From Bacteroidota bacterium (GTDB lineage Bacteria; Bacteroidota; Bacteroidia; Chitinophagales; LD1), in assembly GCA_023428205.1 (NCBI GenBank), contig JAEYZB010000248.1:1-8543 (forward strand): 8,543 bases of DNA, in the 5' to 3' direction. The notes under the pieces were generated by a model, which searched no databases, was not told the DNA's origin, and was given only the letters and a program-made list of their open reading frames with translations. This document shows positions 7,594-8,543 of the stretch, piece after piece. How positions within the stretch are numbered: the stretch's first letter is position 1; the number at the start of each line of letters is the position of its first letter. The position numbers and the translations under genes were made by a program.

Positions 7594-7610
7594 TTTAGAT
7601 TTTATCTAAA
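7594..7610. other. Small inverted repeat over the membrane gene stop
   Basis: TTTAGAT and ATCTAAA form a perfect 7-bp inverted repeat around TTT. It spans the TAG stop (7606-7608) of the membrane protein gene and lies 32-48 bp upstream of the sufB start. The stem is all but two pairs A-T and has no real T-run, so it is a poor terminator. It could be a regulator site for sufB or chance. Confidence 0.35.
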
Positions 7611-8543
7611 ATGAAATCTTGCTCGTTTTTTTCACCCATTTATTGCCCTTGTGCTCGTTTTTTCTCACCATTTCCATAAAGTTATGATATGCACCTTTAC
7701 GAGCTTTCATCAGCCATCTCGGCAAAATCAATGCGCCAATCAAAATATACAGATAGAAGTTGAACCCACGCCAAATCAGCGTAACCACCGGAGCAAGGCT
7801 GTTTATTATATATTCACAGTTCAAAGCCATAAAAGAAAGTTCCTGAATACCGCTTCCGCCCGGTGTGGTCGGAATCATCACAATTACACGATGAACATAT
7901 TGTCGCGCAAAAATCTCTAATTGACTGAAACCATCGCCTGCAAAGCCCCAAATCAGCGCATTCGCCAAAGCGTAGCGCGCACACCAAGAAATAATAGTCG
8001 CTATCAGCGTTCGAAAAACAAATCCGAAACCGCGTTTTTTGAATTCCAGTGAAGTTTGGTGCAAATCGGCACTTAATTCGAGTATCGCATCTTTCCATTT
8101 TGAAAGCCAACTGATATGCGCTATTTTTCTGAGTACAGCACTTGCATAATTCGGACGAACAAAAATTGCAAACCCTAAAAGAGGTCCGAAAAATGCCACC
8201 GCCAGAAATCCAATCCAAACATAACCGCCCACTGCGCGAAATGCTGCAACAGCCGATAAATCATTCAATTCACCGCAACTTGCCGAAAGATCGAACAAGG
8301 AGTTTCCTAAAATAAAATACAGTAAACTAAATACTACAATAAATGCGATATTGTCTAAATACGAACATAGCATCAAAATAGAAGTCGCTTTACCCGGCTT
8401 TATCCCTTCTTTGTACAAAATAAAAAACGCAAGCGACACACCGCCAAACGATGCGGGCGTAATGCTTGAGCCAAATTCCCACAAAAAAATAACCTCAATG
8501 CTTTTCCATAAACTCAGCTTTCGGTCGCTGAGCTCCCAAATCC
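7606..8543 (-). CDS. LPG synthase TM/UPF0104-family membrane protein (5' partial)
   Basis: The frame is open to the right edge, so the N-terminus lies outside; 311 residues are visible. The TTG at 8484 codes for an internal Leu and is unlikely to be a start. The sequence is a multi-pass membrane protein with roughly six visible hydrophobic segments. Family hallmarks are WEFGSSITPASFGGVSLAFF followed by LYKEGIKPGKATSIL, and the late MIPTTPGGSGIQELSF (about visible residues 222-237). Both are typical of the lysylphosphatidylglycerol synthase transmembrane family (PF03706), related to the flippase half of MprF and to AglD-like proteins. No aminoacyl transferase domain follows: the protein ends in a Lys/Arg-rich, probably cytoplasmic tail (KARKGAY to KKTSKISF). 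A role in lipid or lipid-linked precursor translocation in the inner membrane is inferred from the family and not proven. It may be co-transcribed with sufB (43-bp gap). Confidence 0.88.
   Translation of the reverse strand, partial: IWELSDRKLSLWKSIEVIFLWEFGSSITPASFGGVSLAFFILYKEGIKPGKATSILMLCSYLDNIAFIVVFSLLYFILGNSLFDLSASCGELNDLSAVAAFRAVGGYVWIGFLAVAFFGPLLGFAIFVRPNYASAVLRKIAHISWLSKWKDAILELSADLHQTSLEFKKRGFGFVFRTLIATIISWCARYALANALIWGFAGDGFSQLEIFARQYVHRVIVMIPTTPGGSGIQELSFMALNCEYIINSLAPVVTLIWRGFNFYLYILIGALILPRWLMKARKGAYHNFMEMVRKNEHKGNKWVKKTSKISF

Noticed and set aside
7814..8218. 134-codon minus-strand open frame within the membrane protein gene
   Set aside because: It overlaps the LPG synthase-family frame on the same strand; its cysteine- and arginine-rich translation looks like a frame shadow.
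1..8543. CRISPR array, tRNA/rRNA, insertion sequence or phage genes
   Set aside because: I saw no regularly spaced short repeats, tRNA-like cloverleaf, transposase motif or terminal inverted repeats.

Overview
The window looks like a chromosomal piece of a Bacteroidota (Bacteroidetes) genome. Two adjacent secreted proteins end in type A sorting domains of the type IX secretion system (T9SS), a system largely restricted to that phylum. No gene start has a clear Shine-Dalgarno sequence, and the leaders are A/T-rich, which also fits. Base composition appears moderately AT-rich throughout by eye; I did not compute it.

Left half, plus strand: two paralogous surface or secreted proteins lie in tandem. 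The first (1-1826) is cut off by the left edge. It has a jelly-roll-like N-terminal region, two copies of a ~186-residue cysteine-containing module spaced exactly 567 bp apart, and a T9SS C-terminal domain. The second (2039-4075) is complete: signal peptide, one copy of the same module, four Ig/PKD-like modules sharing a repeated cysteine pattern, and a T9SS C-terminal domain. A strong palindromic terminator (about 1860-1889) separates them, so they are probably separate transcription units. A second hairpin (4088-4124) closes the plus-strand block and lies between convergent genes.

Right half, minus strand: read in transcription order, there is a 5'-truncated multi-pass membrane protein of the lysylphosphatidylglycerol synthase transmembrane/UPF0104 family (7606 to beyond the right edge), then sufB (6117-7562), a core scaffold of SUF iron-sulfur cluster assembly, then an asparagine synthase-like glutamine amidotransferase (4128-5960). 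The gap between the membrane gene and sufB is only 43 bp, so co-transcription is possible. The 156-bp gap before the asnB-like gene is A/T-rich and contains a 10-bp direct repeat.

I see no RNA genes, CRISPR array, insertion sequence or clearly mobile element. The right half is mostly housekeeping. The least explained material is the shared module and the cysteine-patterned repeats of the two T9SS cargo proteins. A second point is a Glu-to-Gln change in the synthetase motif of the asparagine synthase homologue.
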